From positions 6,019,001 to 6,083,000 of the forward strand of contig JAJFZO010000049.1 in assembly GCA_021397835.1 (NCBI GenBank): a stretch of DNA of 64,000 bases. Direction: 5' to 3'. The first letter of the stretch is position 1. The number at the start of each line of letters is the position of its first letter. Below are positions 47,528-60,400 of this stretch, one piece after another. A program made the position numbers and the translations under genes. The notes beneath the pieces are model-generated. The model had not been told where the DNA came from. It ran no database searches and worked only from the letters and a program-made list of their open reading frames with translations. Origin of the DNA: Moringa oleifera (taxonomy: Eukaryota > Streptophyta > Magnoliopsida > Brassicales > Moringaceae).

Positions 47528-48056
47528 AGCTTCAGTTCCTTAGTATTCTGGTGAGGCACAGGCTTGATTCTTCCCGGTATAACATTCTGTAATTTTGTTA
47601 GATCCTTATTATTCTTTCAGGTATTCTACTGGGTGTGTGGGTTTGACTTCGTTTTCACGAGTGAGGTTTTGCCAGTCAGATTTACAGGGCTCTTTATCCT
47701 CAACTACTCCGGTTTAATGGGTCCTTGAGCTGTAGGGGGTCAAGAAATCTGTGCATCATGGGCACGCGTGGACAGGGGTTGACCTGTTTTTCCCTGCCTG
47801 CTTGACTTTCTGGTCAATCAGCTCATCCTACAAACAGGTTTCATTCATACAGACTTGTAGTGACTTGTGCAATACCTGTACCACAAGAAGAAAACAGAGA
47901 GCTAAATTCTGGAAACCATTTTTACTCTGTAATTGGGTCAAAAGAAGTTGGAGATCAATCAAGGAGATGAAAAAATATGAAACAGACCCACTTTATTCTC
48001 ATCATCAATTTAAATTACTCTCATAAATATCAATTTGGTTTTAATGAACCTCATGC
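47528..48056. other. convergent spacer between the two ERF genes
   Basis: Holds both 3' untranslated regions. The frame at 47751-48026 has no recognisable product. Confidence 0.45.
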
Positions 48057-48476
48057 CTACATCCCCTGATGTTCTGTTTCGAGAAGCTCTTCCAGCAATT
48101 TATCATCCAAGCACTCGAACTCTATAACCTCATTTCCTCTTCCTCCTGAAGAAGCCTGTTGGCTGAAATTCCTGCGAGTCGCAAAGGAAGATGAAGAAGC
48201 AGGCCAAGATGGCGAAGAGACTGGAGCAACCTGGTGATGATACTCGTTAGGAAAATTCAGAATGGCCAAGTGACCCCGGAAGGCAAAAGCTGCTCGATCA
48301 TACGCCCGTGCAGCCTCTTCTGCTGTGCTAAATGTCCCGAGCCACAGCCGTGCCCCCTGCCTTGACGGGTCACGTATCTCCGCGGCATACTTTCCCCAGG
48401 GCCGCCTGCGAATCCCCCTATAGCGGACCTCTTTCTCTCCATTTCCGTTGCTCCCCCTTCCCTGAAATGTCTCCAT
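48057..48476 (-). CDS. small ERF transcription factor, group IX, with EDLL motif (139 aa)
   Basis: Paralogue of the gene at 47108, same length and layout: AP2 domain at about residues 18-76 ('[20 protein letters not shown]', '[20 protein letters not shown]'), a serine-rich linker, and an EDLL motif at about 115-133 ('[20 protein letters not shown]'). Predicted GCC-box-binding activator. Single exon, ATG at 48476. The AP2 domains are close, whereas the N-termini and linkers differ, so the duplication is not recent. Small EDLL-type ERFs are also clustered in other eudicots. Intact. Confidence 0.94.
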   Translation of the reverse strand: METFQGRGSNGNGEKEVRYRGIRRRPWGKYAAEIRDPSRQGARLWLGTFSTAEEAARAYDRAAFAFRGHLAILNFPNEYHHQVAPVSSPSWPASSSSFATRRNFSQQASSGGRGNEVIEFECLDDKLLEELLETEHQGM

Positions 48477-48587
48477 ATAATACTGAATCTGCTTCTCTAA
48501 GCGAAGGAGAGGTCTAACAGATACAGTTGAATCAGCAAACAGAAGTAGTTGATATCAAATTTGGTGGCAGTCTAGGTTAAAGAATGT

Positions 48588-48611
48588 GTGATATATATAT
48601 ATATATATATG
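48588..48611. repeat. (AT)n microsatellite
   Basis: About eleven TA/AT dinucleotides followed by a short CA tract, upstream of the right ERF gene. Confidence 0.85.
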
Positions 48612-49179
48612 CGCACACACATTATATATGCACGTGTAGGGCTGGTTGAGGTCATATCTGACGGTTGGAATATATGTATTTGTTATTGCTGAGAAAGTTC
48701 TCAAGGACCCAGTAGTAACTCGGTTTTTACTGTGAACCCTCTGGTAATAGTCATCAGCTTTCAAAGAGAGGTTCATGCACATGAGAAAGGATGTCTCAGC
48801 TCCTCCTCTTCCATATGGAAGGAAGCAATGGACGCCTTTCCACTCTCACGTTCTTTGATCTTCCATACCCCTCTCTGCAAAAAGCTCATGAGAAAAGAAA
48901 GTAGAGCCAAAAAGGGAAAGATGACTTAAAAAGGAAATGTTTATTTGGATCTGTTTACTTGTGCCCTTTTTGGTATTCCTTTTGTCGACTTCCTCTTACC
49001 GTTTAAGATTGGAATGAGACTTTGGCATACATTAGTGATTCCATGGAGAGCTCACAGTTTACTTTTCCAATTTGCACCAGATATGGTTAGTTTGGGACGC
49101 TTGCAGCTTAATCATGATTTTAGTGAAAACTCTGATCATAACACTGTTACTTTGCCAACTTGGTTTTATTTTTATAAGT
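48612..49179. other. upstream flank of the right ERF gene
   Basis: Likely distal promoter. Open frames at 48732-48929 and 48945-49274 are not recognised. Confidence 0.35.
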
Positions 49180-49385
49180 GTAGAAATACTGTGCATGAGA
49201 ATCACAATGAAAACAATTACTTACATTGTTGTCTCCTCCTCTTGTATAAACATCAAATGATTAATGCTGCATAGTCTACAAACAATAATTTCATTTGGAG
49301 CAAAGTGAGAACATGCAGTTGAGTAAATTACATATTTTCTCAACCCAACAATATCTTTTTTTCATTCGCATACGAAATCTATCTA
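49180..49385 (+). repeat. dispersed repeat, left copy
   Basis: Aligns by eye with 57255-57475 in the same orientation. Shared blocks include 'aatttcatttggagcaaagt' against 'gatttcatttggaccaagtg', 'aacatgca..tga.taaat' and 'cattttctca'. Similarity may resume weakly at about 49740-49800 against 57700-57770. Identity is unknown; it is not an LTR or TIR that I recognise. Confidence 0.6.
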
Positions 49386-50373
49386 ATAAGTCTTGACACT
49401 CAAAGCCTATGATGAATACTCATCTAATTAGAAGGGACAACCTAACAATTGATCAAGTGTGTCTGTGTCTGTAAAAAGTGTATAGTACCTTTGGTTAGAG
49501 GGATGATCAAATTAATGGAGGATCATCTTATCGTATGAGACAACAATTAAAAAAAAGTCATCTTTTCGTCTCTGTGGAAAGAGATATGGAGTTACCTTTC
49601 AAAAGATTAAAGTGATCTTACAGCCCCTCAATGATGCTATGAAGGAAAAATACGAATTAACTCTAGAAACCAATTATTGACTCTATTAAGGGCATATTAA
49701 CTCAACTGGGTTTTCGTGAGTAGAAGAAGAAAAAGGGTCCTGAGCTTTTGATTTGGTTTAACAAAGGAGTGAAACAGAAGAAACTGAAAACGTGAGAAAG
49801 AAGGTAAAAGGGAAAAAGTTTGAGGAGAGACTCTGACCGATTGTCGGTGCGTTGACATGGAGCCATGGAAGTAGAACGGAGAAGAGCAAATGCATTTCGA
49901 GAAGAAGAGAAAGAGGTTTGATCAGTTATTTGATTTAAAAATCCAATTTCACCTCTTATTAAACATTAAGAGCTATTAATGAAGTGGATTTTTCGATAAT
50001 GAAAAGGTTGGATTCTATCCACATATGTTAGTTCAAGATTTGGTTTGATATTTTTGAGGATGGAAGTTTAATTTAAAATTTAAAAGATATTTCATTTTTT
50101 TTTTTTAACAATGAATCTTCTTCATGCACATGTATACATAATTTAAAATATAAAAAATATTTTTATAAAAATTTCATGAAATAGAAAACTTTTGTATTAA
50201 GGGTGAAATAATAAGATAAACTCTTAATTATTTTATGTAAAAATTTAAAATATATTTAATTAAGATAATAAAAAAATTCATGAAATAGATAACTTTTATA
50301 CAAGGGTGACTATAAGTCTGGAAGCCGAGGGAAAATAATAGATTTTTAATTGTTTTATATAAAAATTTAAAAT
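49386..50373. other. spacer with a short tandem duplication before the MULE
   Basis: At 50184 and 50278 two ~95-bp units begin 'ttcatgaaatag.taactttt' and both run into 'taattgttttatataaaaat'-like sequence. Purine-rich DNA at 49730-49930 contains no convincing gene. Confidence 0.4.
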
Positions 50374-50484
50374 AAAAATTTTATAAAATTTTCATATTTA
50401 ATCCAAGTGATAAATTAAATTTTTATGTTCAAAAAGTGATAGTACAATCTCAATGTAACAAAAATTGACACATAAAACTTCAAG
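50374..50484 (+). repeat. left TIR of the MULE
   Basis: Matches the reverse complement of 56091-56201. The best-conserved core is 'atgtaacaaaaattgacaca' here against 'atgtaacaaaaattgataca' at the right end, with 'aaaaattttataaaa' near the outer edge of both. Confidence 0.8.
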
Positions 50485-51198
50485 TTGACAGAATCGTCAT
50501 GGTTTTAACAACTAATGAAGGGTTGAATAAGGTTTTCATAATATTATCCTACCCAAAATGACACTATCCTTATGCGTTTCATCTGATTGGCCCAAAACGG
50601 CATTATTCTCATGTGTTTAACACATCAAAGAGTTTTTTCTCTATCACACACTCACTCTCATAGTTTCATTCTTAAATATCAAAATTCGAAGACTTCCTTT
50701 ACCTTAATCTATTAATTATTGACAAAATTGAGCGTGCAATACCTATTGTTACCTCTATATTTGAATATTGAATCTTTTCAAATTTTTCAATTAAAAAAAA
50801 GGTATTTATTTATGCTTAATGATGCACAAGTTTAAGGTTTCTTTTTTTTTTTAAAAAAAAAAGATGCATTGTGGTCCCCCAAATCACATGTTTGTCTTAA
50901 GTCGAATCTTACATGCATCATCTTTTTTCTTTAATTTGTAGCAATTTGTTAGAGGTGGGCTCAACATGTTATGTAATATTATTTGACTAATTAGGATTTT
51001 AGGATGTTAACTTAGTTGATTCTGCAGTGTATGAAAATCATAAGTAAGTTAGGGATTTGTCTAATTTGGACTTGAATTTCATTTCAGATATTGTTTATTA
51101 TTTTAATTTGGGAGATTTCAACTATTTAGATGTGCAAAAGTTTGTTAATGTGTTAATATGTTAAGGACAATAGTTAAATTAGCAATTAATTTTTTAAT

Positions 51199-53675
51199 GT
51201 GGTATGTTTGAAACCAATTGAGTTTATTTGTCTTTTTATAGGAATGCAAATTGTTTTATATCATTTTACATGCCATTGGCACCATAATGGCCACTTCATT
51301 AACTCACTTATTAGGAAATATAGCTCAGATAAGGCTAATATTTTTAAAGAGGCTAATATTTTATATGGTGATCATAAGTTCTTCTATGTATCTCTTTGTA
51401 AGATAATAGAGAATGGCTTGATTGAACTGAAATATGATAAAGATGTCATTGAAATGTTATATGTAATATACATGGTGACTAGAGATATATGCAGTTATAT
51501 TTAGGAATCATTTGTGACTCAAGATAATATTAGTGAGATAGATGAGGTAGATGTTACTGAGCAATCAAGTAATAATGGTAGTAATATTAACCCTAATGCA
51601 AAAAAGGATGGCATTAATACCATTAGTCTAAGAACGATAAAGAAGATCCAATGAAGTTAAAGGGGATGATGATTTTGTAAATAGTAATGATATTGATGTG
51701 AAAGATGAAGTTCATGCATAAAGCTAACCTTAATGTGCCTATGCACAATAGCAATTCTAGTACTACTATACTCTAATAAGCTATACATTCCACTTGGTAG
51801 TGATAAGGAATGTAAATAAAAAGGAAAATAGAATTTAATTGTTCTAATATAGAAGACCTTGTTTTCAAAGTTGAGTTAATGTTTGCTTCACTGAATAACG
51901 TTAGGAAGGTAGTTACACAATATGTTATCAATAGTTAGTGCAATATAAAATTTTCAAAAAGTGGTGCCAATAAACTTAAAGTTATGTGTAAGACAAGGTG
52001 CAAGTAGACTTTTTTTTTTTTATCGATTAGAGTAAACTCATTCTTTTGCAGTGAAGACTTATATCCTTACTCATGCATGTAATAGATCTTTTAAAAACAA
52101 GCATTTGATTTTTACGTTATTGGTAAAAAAAAAATATTTGGACTTAGTTAGAAGAGATTCAAGAATTAAAATATTTACACTAATGGAGATTGAGAGGGCT
52201 GATTTGGTTTATAAGATCTTTAAGAGTATTTATATTAGGGCGAAGAGGATAGTGCTATCTGAGATGTATAAATCTAAAGGCCATTAGTATTGGAGGTTGA
52301 GGGATTATTGCAAAGAGGTTAAGTAGTAAAACTCCGATAGTTCTTTCATATCGATTCTAGATGGAGTTATAAAGAATGAAGACTCTGTATTTTGAAGGAT
52401 TTATATGTGCTTAGATGGGGGCAAGAAAGGATTTTTGGAAGGGGTGTAGGCTGATAAGCAGTTTAGATGTTTGCAATTTGAAAGGCAAAGCATAAGGTAA
52501 TTGATGGCAGTTGTTGGCATTGATTTAAACAATTAATAATATATTCTTCATTACTTATACTGTTGCAGGTTTTGAGACAAAAAAGAGTTGGACTTGGTTT
52601 CTACAATTACTTCCAGCTGACATCAGTTTCATGAGGAAACATGGTTGAACATTCATATCTAACTAAGAAAAGATATGTAATATTTGATTTCTTTTTACTT
52701 TTTATTTTTGCAACTATGTTATTATATGTATTATTGTCTAATGCTTCCATTTTTGTTCTCTCATTTAAGGTATGGTACCAACGTTTGAGGAGTTGGTTCC
52801 AGATACTCACATCAAATTCTGTGTACATCTATGACAATTTTCAAAAACTCTACAAAGGCAAGTTATTGAAAGATTTGCTATATAGTGCTACTAAGACAAT
52901 TACAAGTTCAAAGTTTAAAACTTGAATGGATAAGCTCAAGGTTGTAGATGTTAGAGCCTTTGAATGGCTTTCTAAGCTAACTCCTAAATATTGATCTATA
53001 GATGTTTTTTCAGATAAATCTAAGTGTAATGTGCTTCTGAATAATCTTTCTGAGATATTTAAACTTTAATTCTCACAATTAGTGATAAGCCTATTTTGCT
53101 AGAAGAAATGAAAAATTAAAAGGATACACATGAATAGGGATAAAATGTTGAGGTAAGAGGAACTTTTATGCCCTAAAATTCAAAACTATTTGGAATAAAA
53201 TCAAATAGAGATGTAATACAAGGATACCAATTTGGTTTGGGCGTGTTAAGTCTCAAGTGACATTAAAGGATGAGTAGTATGTGATTGATATAGTAACTTG
53301 TAGTTATAGTTGCAGTAGTTGGGGATTCACTGGTATCCTTTATGTACACGTTATATTTGTTATGTACTGTCAAAAAGAAAATTATAAAAACTATATTGAT
53401 CGATGCTATCATAAGGAGAGATATAGTAGGTGTTACACTTATTTGATAAATCTCTGTAATGGCCTTACCTTGTGGTCTCAAGTTGGATTAGATCTTATCC
53501 AATTGCCTATACTTAGAAGACCCCTAAAAAGACCAAAGAAGTAACAAAGGAAAGAAAGGAGAGATATCAATGAAATGAGTTCAAATGCTACAAAAATATC
53601 AAGGAAAAACTTGTTAAACACATGTAATAAATGCGAACAAAGTGGACACAATGCAAGGTCATGTAAAGTACAAGT
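51199..53675 (+). pseudogene. MuDR-type transposase pseudogene
   Basis: Successive pieces of a MURA-like transposase in broken frames. The N-terminal domain is at 51199-51504 ('GHFINSLIRKYSSDKANIFK', 'LIELKYDKDVIEMLY'). The DNA-binding FLYWCH/WRKY-like part is at 52051-52287 ('THACNRSFKNKHLIFTLLVK'). The catalytic core is near 52400-52640 ('GCRLISSLDVCNLKG', 'KKSWTWFLQLLPADISF'). The SWIM zinc-finger region and the tail after it are at 53281-53544 ('YSRCYTYLINLCNGLTLWSQ', 'LRRPLKRPKK'). A CCHC knuckle ('CNKCEQSGHNARSC') is near 53630. The domain order is complete, but the frame is broken by many stops, so it is inactive. Confidence 0.85.
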
Positions 53676-53699
53676 AATTTTTTAATTATTGATACAATT

Positions 53700-55262
53700 T
53701 ATAGGTTTCTTATGATATAATATGGATATATTTATACAAAAGAGAGCCTAGAGCAGCATTGAAGAAGTTTTTATAGGTTTTAATATATCAACTTCTATTC
53801 CAAATTAGGTATGTTCCTCTCAACTAACTTAATTTTATATTTGTATAATTATAAGACATGAATTTTTAATTCATAAACCTGTTATTTTTTATTAATAAGG
53901 TGTCGAGTTAAACTGCTTCAATCTAGCAGCATCAGAACCAACTACTTCCACCATAGTTAAGCCATTGAGTGATAAGAATTTCACCATTATGTTTAAGTTA
54001 CAAATTTTTATTTAATCATTATGTTTCTATTTTTTCTTATAGATTCAAATGCAATCATTATCTATATCAAAGGATTTCGTAGTCAAATGGTATAACAACT
54101 CAATGCTTGCCTTATCTATACCAATAAGAATAAGTGGACCAATATATACATTGCAAGTCCTACTAATGATAATGTTTAGTTCAAATGCTTCAACTACGAG
54201 CAATATTGACCCACTATCCAGCACACTATTAGAATATTACATTGGAATACCCTCAACCTCATTAAATTCTAAAGATTTTAGAGTCAAGATAATAGCTTCG
54301 AAGAAAGTCATGTAACCAAAGTGAATTCAACATAACCAATTGCAATATTATGCTTTTGTTCAAACAAAAGTTGTTTGCATTAGGTGTAACTTATTATCAT
54401 GTGAATAATTTAGTTACAGAAAACTGTATACTTTGAAGATAGTAGCTTTGATTTTGTTTGTGAATTTATTGTATGATAGTTGCTTCTAAGGAGGTTGTTA
54501 ACCTATTATATGAATAGTTTAATTGTTAGGTTATTAACAATTATAGTTAGTTTTTTTATTGTTACGTACACAATTTTGATTATGATCAAATGAACGAATT
54601 TGAAAATCATTAATGCTCGAGATGTAGTTGCAATGAATGAACAAATGAATGAATTTTAATTATGAACAGACTTGGTAAATATCGCTAGGCACAGCAGCTA
54701 TGCCAAATGTTGTTGGCCAAATCATCTATGTTAAATACTATTGAATTATATTATTCATTACTAATACATCAAAATAAATAAAGACAAATCTTAAAAATCT
54801 ATGAATTATATAAATAATATCCATTACCAATACACTATATATTATAAATCATTCAAAATCTAAACCTTCATTACAAATACATTACTAACACAAAATCCAT
54901 TGCATTATCTATTACAAAACAAGTTAATATATTATTGGATTCAAAAACATAAAAATCCAACAAACAAGATCAGTTACATAAGTTCACCACTTCTGAAAAC
55001 AATGTAGTTCACATATTTTCACTAGTTTTCTCTTTTACTCCTTCCAATGAGATATATAAGCAATACAATGCAAGTTGTAATCTAAGAAATTATAACAACT
55101 TTCTTATATAATGTGATCTTCTTGTGTAGCTTTCATACTTGACATAACAGTCTTGGTAGTACCTGCATTTCGCGATTACAAATCAAAGCATCATATCATC
55201 GAAAATACTCACAAAACTTGTGCTTCTACAGTAACATCAAAATAATGTTTGTATCAAAGTCA
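53700..55262. other. non-coding right part of the MULE
   Basis: The open frame at 54049-54315 may be the tail of the transposase region or chance. 54.7-55.3 kb contains repeated 'cattac.aatac' phrases and no gene. Confidence 0.35.
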
Positions 55263-55268
55263 AACCAT

Positions 55269-55274
55269 GACAAA

Positions 55275-55344
<70 letters not shown>
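55269..55344. repeat. (AAT)n microsatellite, about 25 units
   Basis: An uninterrupted trinucleotide tract inside the MULE. Its purity suggests that it is young and likely to vary in length. Confidence 0.95.
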
Positions 55345-56090
55345 GACATAATCTATGATATATAACTTAGAAGAAAAAAAATGAAAAAAGTTATAACAAG
55401 ATTTTCATTCAGATGTCAATATCAATCAATTAACTACACTTATATAAACCAAGTTTGATTAATTAGCATGATCTTTGCGCACGTTATGTAAAGAAAATCC
55501 AACTACAAATTTTGTCGTCCAATATATTATCATAATGGTTACAAAATTATCTCTTGAAGCTCATGATTAGCACAATCATAAGAGAAAACCAAACCAAACT
55601 TTTACAATTAAACTAGGTTACTCATGCCAAAATAATTACAATCCAAGCTTACTCATGCTCAAAGCTAGTGATGAAATACACACACCTGAATGCTTTAAAT
55701 AGTTGAACCAAAATATCAAAACATTGCCCCATTTCACCCATAACCCTAAAATATTCTCCTTGGGTTCCTTGATGTCCATGAAATACATACTTTAACCATT
55801 GAACCACATGAACACAACATGATATCATGGTGTAAAGATTCGCTTTTTATCGATGACAACACTGCAATAAAAAACTTAAATCTCTTAAACTTGATTTTCA
55901 ATTTGGATGAAATCAAACGCTAATACTCAAATCAAAAACTGATTTTAACAATTTTTCTCTTTATTGGAGTTATTTTAAAGGTGGGGCTTTTACATCTACA
56001 CAAGCTTTTGTTATATTTTGGAAGGAAATAATAGTAAAGAAAATTCAGTAATGCTCCCCACATCGATACCCTTTTCTAATAGCACTATAT

Positions 56091-56201
56091 CTCGAGGTTT
56101 TATGTATCAATTTTTGTTACATTGGAGCTGTAGTGTTACTTTTTGAAATTTAAGATGTAATTTATCTTCTAAGTTAAACATGAAGGTTTTATAAAATTTT
56201 T
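56091..56201 (-). repeat. right TIR of the MULE
   Basis: Inverted partner of 50374-50484. Similarity ends on the inner side after 'cataaaac.tc.ag'. Confidence 0.8.
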
Positions 56202-57254
56202 AATTAAAAATTATATTTATTTAGTTTAATATTTTATTTTTAAAATATAATATCATTAATTAAATTTTTACATTGAAATTTTAATAATAAGGTTTTTAAT
56301 TAATAAATTCATCAATTTAATTTATTTATGATATTCATTAAACATAAAAAAATATTGATTTTAATTTTGAAACGTTTCGCTACAAGTATTGTTAATAAGA
56401 TTTCGATAGCAATCTATCTATTTGAAAACAGGTTCATTTTTTAATAATATTTAATATTTCATGTAAATTTTTTATTTTTAATTCATTAAATAAATTTAGA
56501 TTAATTACAAAAAATCTTGTTTTAAAAATTTTTAAGATTACAACAACATTTTTCAAAGTCATTATTATCGAAGGTTCTTAATTTTTTTTAAATCATGCAA
56601 AAGATAAAAAAAAAATTATATATTTTAAATTGTTTCGATCTTATTTCGATTATTTTGGATAGAGATTAAAACATCTATATTACTACACAAAAAAAAAATT
56701 TATCAAAACTAGGACATGAAATCAAATTGAAACTTAATCTATACTTTAATTATATAATTTTTATAAATTATTAAGAATTATTATGTAACTAATTTGAGAG
56801 GATTATATAAATAGATAAGATAATTAAATTTTAAATAAAATTAATTAAAAATTGGAAGAAAAATATTTTCTCTATATATCTAACTTGAAATCAATTTGTT
56901 AAAATTTTACAATAAAACCATTTTTAATAAATATTATATTTAAATAGTAAAAAAATAAAAACATAATTTATAAAAGACAGAAATTGAAATGAAATGAAAA
57001 AAACTAAAATCAAATTTTTTATTTTAATTTAAAATAATTAACATTTATTAAAACAATATTTATTAACTTAAATACGTATTTTTTAAAAGAAATAAATGTA
57101 ACCCCTCTTAAAAATAGGGTCCTAAATCTATCCTTCATTCACGTTGCCCACTTCAACCTGACTCGTTAACAGTTTTATTTATGATGGTTTATGATATTAA
57201 AACTAATTTTGAATCAAAAATAAAAATTAAAAAAAAAACCTACAAAATCAATAA
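56202..57254. other. AT-rich spacer
   Basis: No gene. Long A/T runs; nothing recognised. Confidence 0.4.
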
Positions 57255-57475
57255 TAGTTTCTGTTATGAGTGTAGGTAGAAACACTAACATGAATGTCAG
57301 AATGAAAACATTAGTCTTGTATAACATCAAGTAGAACCCTACAAATTATTGCTGCTTAGTCCCCAAAAAATGATTTCATTTGGACCAAGTGGTAACATGC
57401 ACCTGACTAAATGACACATTTTCTCACCCCTAATAATGTCTATTTAACTGGCATCTATATGAAATCAAATTTATA
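57255..57475 (+). repeat. dispersed repeat, right copy
   Basis: Direct-orientation partner of 49180-49385. It lies about 1.05 kb outside the right TIR, as the left copy lies about 1.0 kb outside the left TIR. Confidence 0.6.
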
Positions 57476-60400
57476 TTCTTATATTATATATTTATATATA
57501 TGCCACTTTAAATATATTATTTACAAGTCATTTCATTTTTATATATATAATATTGATTATTTATATCTTTACATGCACAATTTAAAATTATAAAATATTA
57601 AATTGTTGAGATTTACTAAATAAACAATAAATATCTTTACATGCACAATTTGAATTTTCATAAACAGTGAAGAAAAAGAAGAATTCTTTTATTAATCTAG
57701 TTTCCACTCTTCTTGGATGTCGGTTTAATAGTAGAAATTAAAAATAGTGATTGAGAAAACGGGAGAAAGAGAAGGCATAAAAAAATTAATGATGAAAATG
57801 TTTTTATTTTAATAATTAATTTTAATATTATCTAAATTAATAAATTAAAATTTATTTGATTACTTTTAAAAATTTTAATATCTATTTTAAAGAAAAAATT
57901 TATATCTCAAAATTATTTTATGACTTTACCACAACACATATTACTACAAGAGATTTTGTCACAATTTAAATTATAAAGCATTAAACCATAATTGAGGGTG
58001 TGTTTTGTGTTATGACATTATATATTATATATATAATATTAAAAGAAATAGAAAACCTATTAAATAAAACTATTAAATAAAAGTTTCTTTAGTTTAACTA
58101 TATGGAAGATCATAATAATATTTAGTTTAAATTTTATTCCCTTGAGAAATTATTTTACTAATTAATACATATAAAACTTGACATTTACGTATGTTTGCAT
58201 ACAAATTTTAAAAGTTTAGATTCTTTTTATTATTATAATAAACTCAAAGTAGTCAAAACAACATCAAATTTAAATAAAGCCCTAATTTACATTAGATAGA
58301 TTTATACTTAATATAATTTTTCAAATTAAAATTTTTTAAAAAAATTGCATTAGTTAAAAGGTTATATTTTGATATTTTCTTAATGTGAGACTTTATCTCA
58401 ATAAATTTTGTTAATTTTAAAGTTCATAATTTTTAACATGCCTGTACTTAGGTTAACAATGAGTTTTATGAAACCCGACTTAGCTCACGGGAGCTCAACT
58501 CATAAAAGAGCATTCAAACTAATCCATTGGATCGAGTTTACCTACATTAAAAATATGTAATTTATGATTTACTTATAAACGGTCACGTTTACAAGTTATT
58601 TTATTGAATTTTGAAACGGAACAATATAATAAGTTTTAAACGGACTATTTTTAGATTGCTTTAATAAATTTTATATTAGTCAAAGTTTGATAAACAATTT
58701 TATTTATTATTTTTTTAAAAATAAATTTTAATATAAAAAATTATTAAATTAAAAACTTCAAACTTCTAAAATATTGAATGTATAACAAACTGTTGGCATA
58801 TATTTTTGATTGATAATATTAAAATTAATAAAATCAAAAAGTAAAATGCGTTGTGGTCTAATGATAAGGTAAACTTTACTACGCATACTAATATGTATCA
58901 AAGATTATTTACTTTTTTTAATAAAAATACATAAATTGATAGGTGTCTTTTCAAAATATTAATGACTATGAGTTAATTAAAGAGGCTACACGTGTTCAAT
59001 GCATATCTAATCCTTTAACTTGTTTAATTGACACAAATTGGCTCATCCTATTCAAAATTTAAGATTCAAGGTCCAACCCCATTTTTTAAACCGATAATCA
59101 TAATGAGCTCAATATTTTTATGAAACAAGTTTTGCTAAAATTCATTGAATCGGACCATAAACGGATTGATCTGTGACTCATGTGCTATGTGATAATCTTA
59201 ACTTTATATGTATATACTTAAAAAAAGGGGGGGAAAATGACTTTCTTCCTTCTTAGTAATTAAATAAAAAGGCACATTTTGTTTTGACATGTCTCTTTAA
59301 TAATCATAACATAAAAATAAAAATAAATGATGATTTATTATTACCTAAATATAATAATTGTTTGTTATAAATCATAATTATTAAAGTTAACAAGATATAT
59401 GAAATAAAAATTTTACATTAAAAGTATTAAATTGTTAGTTTCTTTAAATAAATACAATGTTTTTATACGTTTTCGTTTGAAAATTTGTACAAATCTAGAT
59501 AAAGTATAATGCCATCCACCTAGATGACTTGGTAAACAGATGATTTTAAGATCATATATTATACAACCCAACGTATATATTAGTTAGTTGTGTAACTCAT
59601 AAATGCTCCATAATTAATAAATATTGTGGCACAAAGTTCTCGGTTTGCATGACATCTTACAGTAATAATTCATGAGTTCTATTAATGTCCAAATCTTTAA
59701 CAAGAAAGTCATAGTTTATACAATTACGTAAGGGTCGGCAACATATAATCAGCGAGATTAATCATGCAATCATCAAAACGATCTCCTCCCATGTGCTAAA
59801 ATCTTTTCCCTAGAAAAAAATGGTCTCCTACTTTAGGTTATGCACACTAAAAAATATGAAAAATTATTCTTGAAAGAGCTTGGAAATTTCCAAAGCATCA
59901 TCTCATTTTATCTTCACTTTCACATGTACAAAGTATGATATGATTCCACAATTAGTGGGCAACAAATAATAGATTGCCTGCAATTAAGCATTTCAAGCAA
60001 TTCCTTGTATATGAAACACGTTTATTTCTATTGCTTCTACAAATTAAGAAGCTAAAAAAAAAGATGTTGAAAATTAAATTTAGAACGCATTGTATGATCT
60101 TTAAAGAAGAAAATAATTTAAACAACAAAGAAATAATTGAGATTTCTAGGGAAGTTCTCAAAAGCAAACAAAACAAGTTAATTATAAAGAGATCTTTTTC
60201 ATTGTGATAATTGATAGTTGTGGTAACATGCATGCATTGGGACAAACTTTCTTATAATGGATGAACAAGGTTAAGGGCCCCTCCTTTTTTTGTTGTCCCC
60301 AAAAATAGAATATTAGATAAAGCAATAAATGAAAGTATTGATACTTAAATTATAATGTTTTAAAATATTAACACATAGTAATAACGATAAATATGTTAAT

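Larger units (their letters stand above)
50374..56201 (+). mobile_element. MuDR-type MULE DNA transposon, decayed, with terminal inverted repeats
   Basis: A 5.8-kb element bounded by inverted repeats of about 111 bp (50374-50484 and 56091-56201) and containing a broken MuDR transposase on the plus strand. The right third (54.4-56.0 kb) has no recognised gene. The outermost TIR bases and the target-site duplication (usually 9 bp for MULEs) could not be fixed because the flanks are AT-rich. Confidence 0.82.

Noticed and set aside
49702..49866. Minus-strand 55-codon frame starting 'MAPCQRTDNRSES'
   Set aside because: Short, low-complexity at the end (poly-Phe) and in purine-rich DNA; no homology recognised.
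57945..57975. 'tactacaagagattttgtca', similar to a CACTA transposon terminus
   Set aside because: First base differs, no inverted partner and no subterminal array nearby; likely chance in AT-rich DNA.
58848..58910. A tRNA-like A-box phrase ('tggtctaatgataagg') suggesting a tRNA gene or a SINE
   Set aside because: No B box (GGTTCGA-type) and no cloverleaf arms could be found within the expected distance, and no poly-A tail follows.
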